A stretch of 64,000 nucleotides of DNA from Ophiosphaerella korrae (GCA_028456385.1 JALNQF010000006.1:372001-436000); one strand, 5' to 3'. Positions 30,897 through 42,971 are shown, counted from the stretch's first letter. Made by a program: numbers and translations. The notes: generated by a model not told the origin, from the letters alone.

Positions 30897-32314
30897 TCAC
30901 GCTTCATTAAAATCGACCATGTCCTCATCCACCTCGCTGTCCTCCTGTGCCTTCATGATGAATGGGTGACGAAGCGCCTCATCTGCGGTGATACGCTTCG
31001 CTGGATTGCATTCCAGCAGCCGATACAGAAATTGTACAGCTTCCTTCTCATCTTCATCCAACTCCTTCTTGGGCTGAGATTTGTCGCCTGTTCGTCCAGT
31101 GCACCATAGGATGATTTTTTCCAGACTGTGACCACTCTCGCTGTAGCTTGGGACATTAGTTTCAAACACCTGGCCATGGAGAATAGATGTTTCTCGCATC
31201 TTCTTTCGTCCAAAGATGGTCGTAATTTCTAGTAAAGCATCAATGTCGTCTGCACTATGAAAGAAAGGGAAACGGCGAGAGAGCATAGTCAGTAGGGTGA
31301 CGCCTACACTCCACATGTCGATTGAGCATGTTTGCTGAGTGCACTTGAGCAGTACTTCAGGCGCACGAAAACCACGGGTACCCGCTCGATTTGCCCGACG
31401 GCTGTTGCGGGTATCGTTCTTAGGGTAGCTGGTAGTGTTGTGGCCTGATTGCTGCGTTTGTGCATAGACACTGTGAGAAACCTTGAAGCGGCGGTCTTCA
31501 TCCGGGAGATGACAAGTGCATGTATGCCAGTCGGTGCCTTCACGTTCAGCGAGACCAAAGTCGACTAGAACACCCCGAGACTGAGCGGGGTTGTAGAGGA
31601 AATTGGTAGGTTTGACATCACGGTGGATGATCTTTTTCGCATGTACCGCCCGTAAGGCGGTGAATAGGCTTCGATAGTAGAGGCGCATCTCAGAGATCTT
31701 CATGTCGCGGTAGTAGTCGCGAAAGTCATGATGCTGGAAGTAGGGCAGCACAGCAACAACCTGGTCTAAGTGACGGAAAGCTGTGATGAGCGGGCATACT
31801 GAGTCTGAATCTCGAAGGTCGTACAGTAGCTCGAGCTCGTTGAAAATGCGTATGGGACTGCTGGTGACGTAGATCTTTTTGATGGCCACGTAGTGTGGTT
31901 TTTTTGAGGGCCGCCGCCGGTTCTCGCGTTCGTCAACATCCCAGCTATTATTGTACTTGGCATATTCCAGGTCCTCAGCCTTGTACACTGTTGAGAATGT
32001 TCCTGCAAAGGTATGTGAGCCAGCTGACGACCCTGCATACAGCAGACCAATGTCTGAGACATACCCTCTCCGATGCGGTTAATTAATCGAAAGCGCTTGT
32101 TGATGCCGACGAAAGTTTCCTCAAAGCGCGCCATGTCTTCTTGAACCGCGTCCTCGACTTCCTCGTCGCTAGTGTCCACCGTGCGCCCACTCTCATCGAG
32201 CGGATCCATACTTTCGTCCAATGTTTCCTCGGCGTCGTCTTCTCTGATGTCGACCTCAGGGACAGTCATGTGCTCAACATTGCAAAGTAGCGCGCGTGCC
32301 TGTGCCTTTGCCAT
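30897..32314 (-). CDS. CDC7: Cell division cycle kinase CDC7 (DDK catalytic subunit)
   Basis: Exons 32314-32065 and 32002-30897 encode 451 residues; the 62-nt intron 32003-32064 rebuilds the glycine loop IGEGTFSTVYKAED. CDC7 with its DBF4 partner phosphorylates MCM helicase to fire replication origins. Kinase landmarks: Lys125 (VAIKKIY), HRDVKPTNF with Asp212, DFG at 231-233 and FRAPEVLL. The insert between DFG and APE contains the CTCHLP-type Cys/His cluster and a Ser/Asn-rich loop typical of CDC7. An acidic N-terminal region of about 70 residues (EEVEDAVQED) precedes the kinase. It is divergent from the condensin subunit gene with 234 bp between start codons. Confidence 0.94.
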
Positions 32315-32548
32315 TTGAAAACAAGTAGCTGGCAGTGTGTGTGTGTGTGGAGCAAGTGCCGCGTCCCTGTCGTCGCAGGCACAATGTTGTGCATGTCGCG
32401 CCGGAGGGGACGTGAATTGCGGATGTACTAGCCGGATCAGGTTAAATCATAACACATGTGCCCGCTTTCCAAACAAGCCAACACAGACGGCATCGCATCG
32501 CATCGCATCACATTGCATCCCTCTCCCAACCCACCAAGTTTGCGCATC
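32315..32548. promoter_or_regulatory. Divergent promoter CDC7 / CND1
   Basis: 234 bp between two cell-cycle genes. It contains a GT run near 32334-32350 and four tandem CATCG units at 32491-32510 in the presumed CND1 leader. No consensus MCB (ACGCGT) site was seen in this interval. Confidence 0.55.
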
Positions 32549-35500
32549 ATGGAGGCGCGCATTGATTTCGATATCAACGAGGCCATAAAGCTGTTCGACA
32601 GCGACCCGGCAACAATCCCAACCCCGGAAGCGGCGCAGGCACTGCAGGACTGCGAAGATGAATCAGAGGCCCTCTCCTCGCCAGGGCTGATCAACAGCGA
32701 GCTGAATCCTGTCGTCGATGCCATAGCAGAGAGCCCAGACGCCGTCACTCGCAGCTCGGTATTCGATACGCTGCAGTTTCTGCTCAAGTCCTCATCACAG
32801 ATCCCGCCCGCCACACTCAGCAAAATCCTCGATCTCATCGGCTCGGCGCTCTCTACACAGGCCGATGTCATCCACGCAGACCTTGAGGCAGACGAGCAAG
32901 ATGCGATTCCTCACCACAAGAACATCCTGGAGATGTATGCCTTCCTCCTGCGCTGGGCAATATCGGCCATCGAGACACGAGCGCTGGAGAAGTCGGCGTC
33001 TGCCCCAGCAGCACGAGGACGGGGCAAGGGGGCCAAGTCCAAGACTGGCACAGGCAAAGATGGAAGCTGGGATGCCTCGGCCCAGTTGGAAACAGCACTT
33101 GACCGGATGAGCAAAGTGTTGAAGCTCAAGCTGGGCCGCATATTCGTTACCACCTCCGAACGAGATACCTTCCTTGGTCTTTTCACCAAGCCCGTCTACC
33201 ACATTCTCGAGAATGAGTCAAGAGTCAAGAGCACTGCAATCCGCAACCACTGCTTCAGAGTCTTGTGTATTGCCGTCAAACATCATGGACATGCCTATAC
33301 TGCACAAACATCCATCAACCAAAGCCTAACATACTTTGAACATCTGTCAGAGCCCATGGCCGAGTTTCTGTTTACGCTCGCAGACGCCTATGACTATCCC
33401 CAATTAACTGAAGACGTTCTCAAAGACATTAGCGGGAAGGAGTTCAGCGCTACCGATCTCAAGGGACCAAAGTCAATTTCCACCTTCTTGACCAAGATCT
33501 CCGAGCTCACTCCGCACCTCGTCATCAAACAGATGACACTGTTGGCTAATTTATTAGACAGCGAATCGTACACTCTGCGTTGTGCACTGATCGAAGTATG
33601 TGGCAACTTGATTGCTATGCTTAGTAAACTCAGCCAAGATGACCGCAGCGAGAATCACAAGGCACAAATCCGCATCTTCTTTGACGTTTTGGAAGACCGA
33701 TTTCTCGACATCAACCCCTACTGCCGTTGCCGGGTGATTCAGGTTTACGTCAAATTGTGCGACCTCGAACAGAAGTATCCCAAGCGCCGTCAGAAGGTTG
33801 CTGAGCTCGCAGCACGAAGCCTTGAAGACAAAAGCAGTAATGTGCGACGAAACGCCATCAAGTTGCTGGGAAAACTGGTCTCGACACATCCCTTCACTGC
33901 CTTTGATGGCGGTCTGCTCTCAGCAAAAGACTGGACACAAAGGCTAGAGGATGTTGAGCAGCAAATCAGCACCTTGCAGCCCCCGGAAGAGCTTCGTGAA
34001 CGTGCACCAGGCGACCAGACAGTGGATGAAACACTGATACCAGATGTAACGCAGGTTGATAATGGGGTGGAAGAACCGAAGCACCCGTCAGGAATGACCG
34101 AGGAGGAGCAGGCGACTGCCATCGAGAAAGCCAAAAAAGATGCGGCAACTGCACAGGAACTCGAAAAGTTCCAAACTATGCGCAAATTCCTCCTTGAAGC
34201 GCTCAAATTTATCGAAGCCATCAACGAAGCTGCCGAAGTAGTGACCCACTTATTGTCTTCAAAAAATAAGAGCGAGGTCATAGAAGCTATGGACTTCTTT
34301 GTAACCATCGACGCCTACCGGATTGCAAACGCAAAACTGGGAATTCGTAGGATGCTTCGCTTGATCTGGACAAAGGGCAACAGCGACGAAGGCAAAGGCG
34401 TGCAAACCCATCTACTCGAATGTTACAAAGGCCTGTTTTTCGACGCACCTCCTGGCTTCGATGCTAATGCGGTCGCCAACTATATCTCGAAGAACATGAT
34501 TAGTCTCACGTTTGGCACAACACCTGCCGAACTCACTTCTCTCGAACAACTCCTGAGTACGATGATGAAGCAAGGACTAGTGACCCCACTAGTTATTCAG
34601 AAGCTTTGGCAAATATACGGATACCAGAAAAAAGACATATCCAAAAACCAACGTCGGGGGGCAATCATCGTGATAGGTATGCTTGCACTCTCTTCGCCGG
34701 ACATTGTTGTCCAGGAAATGGAGGCATGTTTAAGAATTGGCCTGGGCGAGCTTGGTCGTCGTGATTTTGGTCTGGCTCGGTACACATGCATTGCTCTCCG
34801 CCGCATGAGCCCGCCTCCCGGGAAGCAAGCTGCCAATACTGCTCCTATTCAAACAGTCAAGCTCCCCAATGATCATGCGGTCTTAGTGCGCCTAGCTTCC
34901 ATCATTGAGATTGTATCAGATAATAAGGAGTGGTATGGGGTTGCAGAACAAGCCATCGGTGCCATTTATGTACTCTCAAAACACCCAGATGTACTCTGCT
35001 CGGAGATTGTTCGGCGGGTAATCAAGCGAGTATTTGCTGGGCAAGCACCATCACAACCGACAACCAGCTCAAATGCCGACGAATCTAGTCAAATGCCAAT
35101 ATCGACAGACGAGGCGATGTCAGAAGAACCCGTGGCGGAGGAAGCTCAACCAAAAAAGCAGAATTCGGCACTAGCACTGTCACAGCTACTTTTTGCTGTT
35201 GGGCATATCGCTATCAAGCAAATTGTTCATCTCGAGCTCTGTGAGCTTGAGTTCAAACGACGAAAAGCCGAGAAAGATAAGAAGATAGCTCCAACACCTA
35301 GAAAATCAACGACTCCAGCACCGGAGCCCACGCCTCTGAAGAAAGGCCGCAAACGAGGTGCTACAAAGGACCCAACACCGGCGCCCGAGGAAGCACAGGA
35401 TGAATTAGATCTCATGGCTGGTACTACAGAGGATGATTTCACCGAGGCTATTGCACATGTCCGTGAGCGAGAGCTCTTGTTTGGGCCACAGTCACTTCTT

Positions 35501-36279
35501 GCCAACTTCGGTCCTCTTGTGGCAGACATTTGCGCCAACAACACATCGTACAATCACCCAACTCTGCAAGCCCAGGCAGCGTTGTGCCTAGCGAAGCTTA
35601 TGTGTGTGAGCTCAGAGTATTGTGAGACCAACTTAGGTCTCTTACTCACCATCCTAGAACGAAGTCAAGATGCTGTTGTACGAAGCAATCTGGTCGTCGC
35701 CCTTGGTGACATGGCTGTCTGCTTCAATCATCTTATCGATGAAAACACAGATTTCCTTTATCGCCGCCTAAACGACGGTGACCCAAGTGTCAAGCGAACA
35801 TGTCTAATGACTCTCACGTTCTTGATCTTGGCTGGGCAGGTCAAGGTCAAAGGCCAATTGGGCGAGATGGCCAAATGTCTTGAAGATAGTGATAAGAAAA
35901 TTGCCGACATGGCCCGCATGTTCTTCAGTGAGCTTGCTACGAAGGATAATGCAGTGTATAACCAGTTTGTCGACATGTTCAGCGTACTCAGTGCAGACTC
36001 TGCACTTGATGTTGACGCTTTCAAGCGAATCATCAAATTCCTGGCTGGGTTCATCGAGAAGGTACGTCCTATGAGCACTATGCGATATGAGAAACTAAAC
36101 AATTGTAGGATAAACACGCGAAGCAGCTCTCTAATAAGCTCGCGGCCAGATTGCCAAGAGCAGAAAACGAAAGGCAATGGGACGATGTTGCTTATACTCT
36201 CGGTCTACTTCAACACAAAGATGAAGAGATTCAGAAGATGGTATCAGATGGCTTCAAGGTTATACAGGCGACAGCATAG
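32549..36279 (+). CDS. CND1: Condensin complex subunit 1 (CAP-D2 / Ycs4 / Cnd1)
   Basis: Exons 32549-36061 and 36109-36279 give 1227 residues (yeast Ycs4 1176). It is the HEAT-repeat regulatory subunit of condensin, which compacts mitotic chromosomes with SMC2/SMC4. HEAT-like helices run through most of the length, including the NVRRNAIKLLGKLV repeat and the C-terminal condensin block (VRSNLVVALGDMAVCFNHLID). Low-complexity linkers lie around residues 150-175 (Gly/Lys) and 840-870. The 47-nt intron 36062-36108 joins FIEK to DKHAKQLSNKLAARL, and the protein ends QKMVSDGFKVIQATA. I chose ATG 32549 because the 31 upstream in-frame codons have no ATG-like conserved content and the family starts with MEARIDFDI-type sequence. 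Confidence 0.95.
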
Positions 36280-37272
36280 CTGCCTCCTCTCTGTGAATAC
36301 GGTGCGGTTTAATGATTTTGCATGACGCCTAAGATACCTCGGGAATGGGCAAGATTTTTTGGCGTTATGGAACATTTGTAGAACCGCTAGAGTTGTGTGA
36401 ATGTTTGAATACTTATGATTCCTTCAACCTACTGCACCTACTTCCGTTTTAGTCGCTTTCTTGCATTTCCAATTCATTTCTTTGGACTTCTATATTTAAC
36501 CCCACTTCATTTAATCTAAAATGCCGTGCCTCCATTTCATTGGATCCTGCATCGTTGTCAGGTACCACTCGGTCAACCAAACTGAGAAACAGGCCACCAA
36601 GACTCAGTAACCAATAGTAATTCAGATGACCTGGAAAAAAGGGTAGGTAATTATTCGTATAGCAGGAGTAATCAAAGGTATTGGATTGGATATCTCCGCA
36701 GTATACCATCTATTGTATATACCTGACATTGAAATAATGGAGGCGATTTGCTTACTTTTTTCCATCGGTCCAGAGCCTGGGTTCCGCATCGCCGTTTTGC
36801 GGCCCTGTTGTTGCACCAACGTTGAACGCAGAGAAGTTGTACAACGTACCACAGATACACAACGTTCAATATGCACGTCAGCACCTATCACAAAGCACAT
36901 TTGTCATGCCAGCCGTGCGATAGCTGTAAGACTATGATTAGCCGTCTTAGTAAATGACTCTCTAGCCACGCGTCTGACTCTGCAACCACACAAAAGGGTC
37001 CAACACATCGCACCGCATGTGCGGGCCCCGGGAAAGCCTATGCAGGCAAAGTAATAAAGTTTCTGCTTTGCATTTAACTACTTTAGAGTGGCAAAGAGAG
37101 CTCGTTTTCTCGCAAGATTTTTTTTTTTTGCGTGCGTCGTTCGCCACGTTTCCGTCTGCAAGTCGCTGCCGTGTTCCATGACTTGTGTCGTGGGTGCTTG
37201 AAACAGGGCAATTCTTCGTTTTCAATACTTTATTTTTCAATCTCCATTGAACTCCCTTGATTGTCTCATGCA
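36280..37272. other. Intergenic region with a possible transporter relic
   Basis: About 1 kb without an intact gene. On minus, a good acceptor (TTTTTTCCAG) at about 36630-36639 precedes an open segment 36449-36630 encoding GHLNYYWLLSLGGLF and an acidic tail; this resembles the last exon of a peptide-transporter-like membrane protein, but nothing upstream supports a gene. Confidence 0.45.
36449..36631 (-). pseudogene. Possible last-exon remnant of a POT/PTR2-like transporter
   Basis: After an acceptor-like pyrimidine tract the minus strand encodes one hydrophobic helix (HLNYYWLLSLGGLFLSLV) and about 40 acidic residues before a stop. The NYYWLL start of the helix recalls the final membrane helix of proton-coupled oligopeptide transporters. 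No upstream exon with the other eleven helices was found, so if real it is a fragment. Low confidence. Confidence 0.22.
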
Positions 37273-38500
37273 ATGAGAGCAGATATTTCTGCTTTAGCGG
37301 ATTATAGCTCCCCGGCGTGTGTCATACTTTCGTTGGATATCGTTGTGACAACCGCGGTTGTTGCTGGGAGAGAGATATCGCGAATTTTGGTGAAAAAGAC
37401 GCCAGTAACTGATGATTATTTATGCTATCTTGCTTTTGTAAGGATCCTAGGTAAGGCCCTTTTGCTGACGCGCTGACATTACATATAGACTGCTAATCTT
37501 GGTCTCCTTGTGTCTGGTCTTCTACTTACAACTTCTGGAGTACTTGCGAATGGCCATCTATCAGCCGAAAGCAACAAAAAAGACCATTTTGTTAAAGTTG
37601 CGTTTATTGCACTAGCATTTCTGTATATATTTTCGATAACCTCTATCAAGCTCTCGATTCTCTTTCTCTGTCGACGCACTTTCATCACATTCAAGAGCAG
37701 GTTCGTCAATGCGTACTGGTGGTTCGCATTGAGCTTCATTGTTGTATCGTTCATAATTTTTACAACCTTAGTTGCGCTTCAAGTATCAGGTAGGGTGACA
37801 ACTGGCGATTTCGTCAGATATAGTCTACCAACCACAGGGATCCTCAACGCGATCTCTGGCATTCTCCTTCTAACCCAACCGCTGGCCATGATAACCCGCA
37901 TGAAACTTCCAAAGAAGCAAAAACTCGCGTTGTCAGCAATATTTAGCATTGGAGGGATGTTCGTCACAAACTGTGCCCCTTGCCGTCGGAGTCCGTAGCT
38001 AATCAATTCGTAGTGCCTCAATCATATCTGGAGTCCGTGGTGCGATTCCTATCATCAATCGCCATCACCAACTCAACGAGGCATACATAAGTTTTCTCGA
38101 AATCACCCTTACCTCTTCAGAGTCTACTGCCGGCCTGATGTGCGTCTGCTTGCCATTGACTAGGCCCCTGGTCATCCGTCTTGCCAAACGGCTCAGGCGA
38201 CTGCGTCTTCCCGATACGAATCAACGAGAGTGGACGACTGCAAGTGCAACAATAAAGACTGCAAGTAACAAAAACGATCGAACTATTCTAAGGGTCGATG
38301 ATTATCATGTTCAGATGTTACCGGTGTCGAAGTTTGCAAGTACACAGCGCACACCACAGGCTGGTGAGAATCTGAGCGTGGAGCAGCCGTGGCGGAACAT
38401 AGGGCCATACGGGACGGACGCCCACTGCGAGTCCAATCAAAATCGGGGATCGACTGAAAGTCTCATATGGAATGTACTGCCTCGCGGTGCATTGAAGTAA
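37273..38500 (+). CDS. Seven-helix fungal membrane protein, rhodopsin-like (Pth11-related) superfamily
   Basis: Exons 37273-37437, 37489-37958 and 38014-38500 give 373 residues. Seven hydrophobic segments are visible: PACVILSLDIVVTT; TANLGLLVSGLLLTT; the third with SITSIKLSILFLCRR; WWFALSFIVVSFII; GILNAISGILLLTQPLAMI; ALSAIFSIGGIASI; and LTSSESTAGLMCVCLP. The SIKLSILFLCRR pattern after helix 3 is characteristic of the fungal integral-membrane rhodopsin family (PF20684), which includes Pth11-like and SAT4-type proteins; many are presumed surface receptors. The tail of about 110 residues is polar and cytosolic. The second intron uses a weak donor (GTTCGT) but is the only phase-compatible choice. 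Ligand and pathway are unknown. Confidence 0.78.
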
Positions 38501-38773
38501 ATAGTGATAGCACCTTTCTATACTCCCCAGCACACAACTCTTTCCGTTAGCGATCAAACGTCGCCCCACACCTTCCTGGCTTCTCAGCGTACAGATTCAA
38601 TTCCTATTGGGGAAAAATTGACCTTTACTGTATGTTTATGGTGGGCCTTTGCTCTTGCCTTGCCAAGACCATGCACGACGGCAGGCACTCTTTTCGTAAC
38701 CAAAATATCTCTTAACTATCAACAACAACTACCCGCAAACAGCATATCCAGGCGCTATCTTGGTCACACAATC

Positions 38774-39535
38774 ATGGTGGCAATGAACCCGGATCGAGCG
38801 CGTCTGCTCTCTAACGCCCCTTGGAAACGTGGCCACGATCCTGACAAGGACCTCTATGAGCCTCGACCTGCAGTACGTAAAACAAAGAACAAAACAGGCT
38901 CGAACCGTGTCCCTTTGGGTCCCCCTCGTTCGTCTAGACGCCATGGCGATCCCACTTTCACAATCACACACCTCGGTAGAATATTAAGTAATAACAACCC
39001 AGCTATCACCAATCTCCCTTTTACGCTAGTGGATCGTACTCGCCGCTCGGTAGAGAGGACTGAAAATGCAGACGAACGAGGCGATACTCACCCAGTCGAA
39101 CCTCTTATGATCGATAGCGCAACTGTGTTGGTTGGAGATTATCCGATTGCACTATGGATTGGAGAAGCTCATGCGGAGACTTTCAACAGCGACAGTCTCA
39201 TCAGAAGGAGCCAAATTCCTTCTGAGCTAGAGGATATGCTTCTTAATGGAATAAAGAGATACATCCAGAGGTGCAACATCCAGCTCTGGGAAGAGATGCC
39301 ACCCATGCGCGATGTTTGTATTCTTCAATACCTGTTTTATGGTGGCAAACCACCGAGCTCAACACCACAACTCAGAGCCTGTACCATGTGTCTTTGCCCA
39401 TGGTACCCTAGGCCCTGCGCTTTGCTGCAGGAGATTGACGGCGTCCGCATGGTGGTCTTCATGCCTTTGATTGAGTCATTCAGAGGAGACCATGTGTGGA
39501 CGGACAAGAACTTCTGGATGTTGAGTGCTGCTTGA
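38774..39535 (+). CDS. Unrecognised protein, 253 residues
   Basis: Open frame from ATG 38774 to 39535; the frame is open further up to 38504 without a better ATG. I do not recognise a family. The N-terminal 60 residues are basic and Pro/Arg-rich, the middle has LVGDYPIALWIGEAHAE, and the end has a Cys/Trp/Pro cluster (CTMCLCPWYPRPC) followed by a hydrophobic MVVFMPL strand. No signal peptide or membrane segment from this start. It lies 273 bp after the seven-helix gene on the same strand. Length and composition suggest a real but lineage-restricted gene. Confidence 0.55.
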   Translation: MVAMNPDRARLLSNAPWKRGHDPDKDLYEPRPAVRKTKNKTGSNRVPLGPPRSSRRHGDPTFTITHLGRILSNNNPAITNLPFTLVDRTRRSVERTENADERGDTHPVEPLMIDSATVLVGDYPIALWIGEAHAETFNSDSLIRRSQIPSELEDMLLNGIKRYIQRCNIQLWEEMPPMRDVCILQYLFYGGKPPSSTPQLRACTMCLCPWYPRPCALLQEIDGVRMVVFMPLIESFRGDHVWTDKNFWMLSAA

Positions 39536-39967
39536 GAGGTGGGTGCTCATAGGCACTCTGTCTGGTCAATGGGATGATGGCGAAGGGACTACATCGTAGA
39601 TGAGTTTACGTGCAGATATGTTCGGTGGTCGAGATTCGATATCGGTTGTGGATGCAGCTGCAATATGCCTGATCACTCGGAGACAAGTGTCTATGGAGGT
39701 TCTATGTTGCTTCCTAGTACAGGAATTAACATATTATTCAAATCAAATCACTCGTGTGCCTTGTTTTCCATATTTCACTTAGTTTGACCCCATCGTTGCC
39801 TTCAATCCAGCTCAAAAATTACTATGTCCTATGTCTTCCGTTAGTCCTTATCTGCCCGGCGCTGAAAGGCGGTAATCTAACCAAGACAAGGAGGACCTAT
39901 CTAAAGGTAGATCTAATCCAAGTTCTTGTCGTGAATATTGACTGCAGTAAACAGAAGACGCCCTTGT
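39536..39967. other. Convergent 3' region
   Basis: 432 bp between the unrecognised gene and NAA30, which converge. It contains only short overlapping ORFs and should hold two 3' UTRs. Confidence 0.5.
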
Positions 39968-40606
39968 TCAAGATAGTGTGCCAGGATGTTCCATGGCATC
40001 CAGCGGCAGCAGCCCGTCCCCTTTGCCGTAAACATTCCGAGGCTTCTTAAGCGCTGTTCCTTCGTGGAGATATAGAATCAAACGAAATGCGGCATTGCCA
40101 TTGAGATAATATCGATGTAGCCTCTTTGACCTTAAGAAGCCCAATCTCTCGTACAATTTCAGACTCGCAGTATTGGAGACCTCGGTCTCAAGGACAACTT
40201 CATCTGCCTCACGGGCAGCCATGGCTTCAATGGCCATCTGGACTAGCTTGGAGGCTATGCCCTGCCCTCGATGGCTTTCTTGGACGGCAAGCATGGCGAT
40301 GTAGCCGCGGAAAGTGCCGGAGCGATGGGGCTCGAGCTTGCAGATGATTACGCCGATGAGCGAATTTGAGTGATCGAGGGCCTTGCATGATGTTGACAGT
40401 CAGCAGGATGAATAGCGATAGGGACAAGTAGAGGCGGAAGTAGGTACCATGTAGCACAAGTCCCCCCATTGATACAGAAAGTAGCGGTATACATAGATGC
40501 TGTAGGGCTCGGACAGGTCTTTGGAGATCAGCTGGCGGATGGAGGGCAGGTACAGCTCTTCCTTAGCAGGCTCGTACTGGACGTACTGCAGCTCGAGATG
40601 CGCCAT
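39968..40606 (-). CDS. NAA30: N-terminal acetyltransferase NatC catalytic subunit NAA30 (Mak3)
   Basis: Exons 40606-40448 and 40381-39968 encode 190 residues. The 66-nt intron 40382-40447 joins GDLCYM to ALDHSNSLIGVIICK. NAA30 acetylates N-termini such as Met-Leu and Met-Ile on ribosomes with NAA35 and NAA38. Family motifs: the substrate loop LSEPYSIYVYRYF, GYIAMLAV, the acetyl-CoA loop RGQGIA at residues 91-96, and the C-terminal VSNTASLKLYERLGF block followed by YYLNG. A 38-residue tail follows the GNAT fold. It is divergent from LRO1. Confidence 0.94.
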
Positions 40607-40875
40607 GTCGACCTCACTCTCCTGCAGCAGGCTGGACGGCTGTTCCGAGAGGTCGGAATGGGCGTGGTGAAATGGCCCGGCTTGGCAGACAGGCGTTGAC
40701 TAGCTCTCGTTAGGCCAAGTAGCGAGTTGATGCCGGTGGCGATCGATGCGTGCCCGGGTGATGCCGTCACATGCTAAAAAAGTGCACACAGCAAGTAGTT
40801 GACATGATTGATATAAATACAAGTGCATGCCTCTGCTACGTCACACTTCGACTCTACTGACCCTGTTCTGTGCAC
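40607..40875. promoter_or_regulatory. Divergent promoter NAA30 / LRO1 with TATA box
   Basis: 269 bp between start codons. On plus, TATAAATA at 40812-40819 lies 57 bases before the LRO1 ATG, a plausible TATA element if the LRO1 leader is short. Confidence 0.55.
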
Positions 40876-42971
40876 ATGTCGTTCCTGCGCCGCCGCTTTG
40901 GTGGCACCAATACCAGCGACTCGCCTGACGAGCTCTCGCATGAGGTTTCGCCTGCGCCAGATGGCAGCCGGCCGTCGAATCTGCGCGTCATCACGGCTGA
41001 GCAGCTTCACACCTTAAAGGCAAAAGGAAAGAGCAAGAGAAAAAATGCCTGGGTCTTTGGTCTGGGAGGCATTTTTGGCCTGTTGGTGGCCGGCTTCTTT
41101 GCGAGCAACAATGAGATGATAGACCTGGAAAATGTCAACTTGGACAGTATCCTTGAGGCTCTGCCAGCCGGATTTGTATCCAATGCCCAAAAGTTGCAGG
41201 TATGCCAAACCCGCGAGAAGTCGGGCGCTTTTGAGTCGAGTGCTGATTTCCTCCACTCAGTAGAAAGGAGAACGCGATGCAGTCAACTACGATTCCTTTG
41301 CCGTAGGCCTGCACGCCCAAAGCCAGGGCATCAAAGCCAAACACCCCGTCATCATGATCCCTGGCGTTACCTCTACAGGTCTTGAATCGTGGGGCACCGA
41401 GCCAAACTCCAGGCCGTACTTTCGGAAGCGGCTTTGGGGTTCGTGGAGCATGATGCGCGCCCTGGTGCTAGACCAACCCAGCTGGAAACGGCACATCATG
41501 CTTGACAAAGATACAGGCCTGGATCCCCCTGGTATTAAGCTGAGAGCGGCACAGGGCTTCGATGCAGCAGACTTCTTCATCTCTGGCTACTGGATCTGGA
41601 ATAAGATTCTTGAAAATCTGGCCACGATTGGATATGACCCAGGGAACGCCTTCACTGCCGCCTATGATTGGCGCATGAGCTACATGAACTTTGAGATTCG
41701 AGACCAGTACTTTACGCGTTTGAAGTCGCACATCGAGGTCGCAGTCCGTGTATCCAACAAGAAAGTCGTCCTTCTCTCCCACTCCATGGGCTCCCAGGTC
41801 CTCTATTACTTTCTCCATTGGGTAGAAGCTGAAGGCTACGGTAATGGTGGACCGGGGTGGGTGGAGGCCTACGTAGAATCTTGGATCAACATCAGCGGCT
41901 GCATGCTCGGCGCGCCCAAAGCCATACCCGCTGTGCTATCTGGTGAAATGAAAGACACAGCACAACTCAACGCCTTTGCTGTCTACGGCTTGGAGAAGTT
42001 TCTCTCTCGCTACGAGCGCGCCGAGATCTTCCGCGCCATGCCTGGCCTTTCATCCATGCTGCCCATGGGCGGTAACGCTGTCTGGGGTAACTCAACCTGG
42101 GCTCCCGACGACCAACCAGGCCAAAACATATCCTACGGCAACTTCATTCGGTTCCGCCACCAAAACTCCAGCCTCACGACTCCAAATCTCACCGTCTCAG
42201 AATCTTTCCCTTTCCTCTTCAAGCACACCGAGGCATGGTACAAAAGCATGGTCCTATCGTCCTACTCCCACGGCCTCGCGCACTCGAAGAAAGAAGTCGA
42301 AGACAACCAACGCATCCCCGCAAAGTGGCTCAATCCCCTCGAAACCCGGCTTCCCCTTGCACCATCCCTGAAAATATATTGCTTCTACGGCATCGGCAAG
42401 GACACAGAGCGCGCATACTACTACCGCACCGACGACGAGCCAATGTCCAATCTAAACGTCACGCTCGACACGGGATTTATCAGCCCTGCAGATACGGCAG
42501 AGGGCCCTGTTGACCATGGCGTTATCATGGGCGAGGGAGACGGCACGGTAAACCTATTGAGCAGCGGATACATGTGTGTCAAGGGGTGGAAGACGAAGCG
42601 GTACAACCCTGCGGGCATCAAAGTCATGACCTACGAGATGAAGCACGAGCCCGACCGGTTTAGTCCGCGGGGTGGCCCAAATACCGGTATGTCATCAGTC
42701 TACGTCTCAATTCCTCATTATTACTTTTCTTTCTTTTTTTCTCTCTTTTTTTTTTTTTTTTTTTTGCTTCATGCACGCACCGCGTAGAAAGCTTCTGTGT
42801 GTGCTGACAAAGAGGCGTACAGCTGACCATGTTGATATCCTGGGCCGGTCTTCGTTGAATGATTTGATACTGCAGGTTGCAGGTGGGAGGGGCGAGTTGA
42901 TAGAAGAGACGATTCATTCGAATATTCTCGAGTATGCGGAGAAGGTGAGGATTAATTATGATGACGAGTAG
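40876..42971 (+). CDS. LRO1: Phospholipid:diacylglycerol acyltransferase LRO1
   Basis: Exons 40876-41199, 41264-42686 and 42823-42971 give 631 residues (yeast Lro1 661). LRO1 moves an acyl chain from phospholipid to diacylglycerol, making triacylglycerol in the ER. A cytosolic basic N-terminus is followed by one membrane segment at about 58-76 (AWVFGLGGIFGLLVAGFF) and a luminal LCAT-type alpha/beta hydrolase. The nucleophile is Ser282 in LSHSMGSQV; the acid is in GEGDGTVNLLS; the His is in ADHVDILG, created exactly by removing the 136-nt last intron, which carries a long T run. Intron 1 must end at TAG 41263, since the CAG three bases earlier would add an in-frame stop. It converges with TyrRS. 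Confidence 0.95.
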
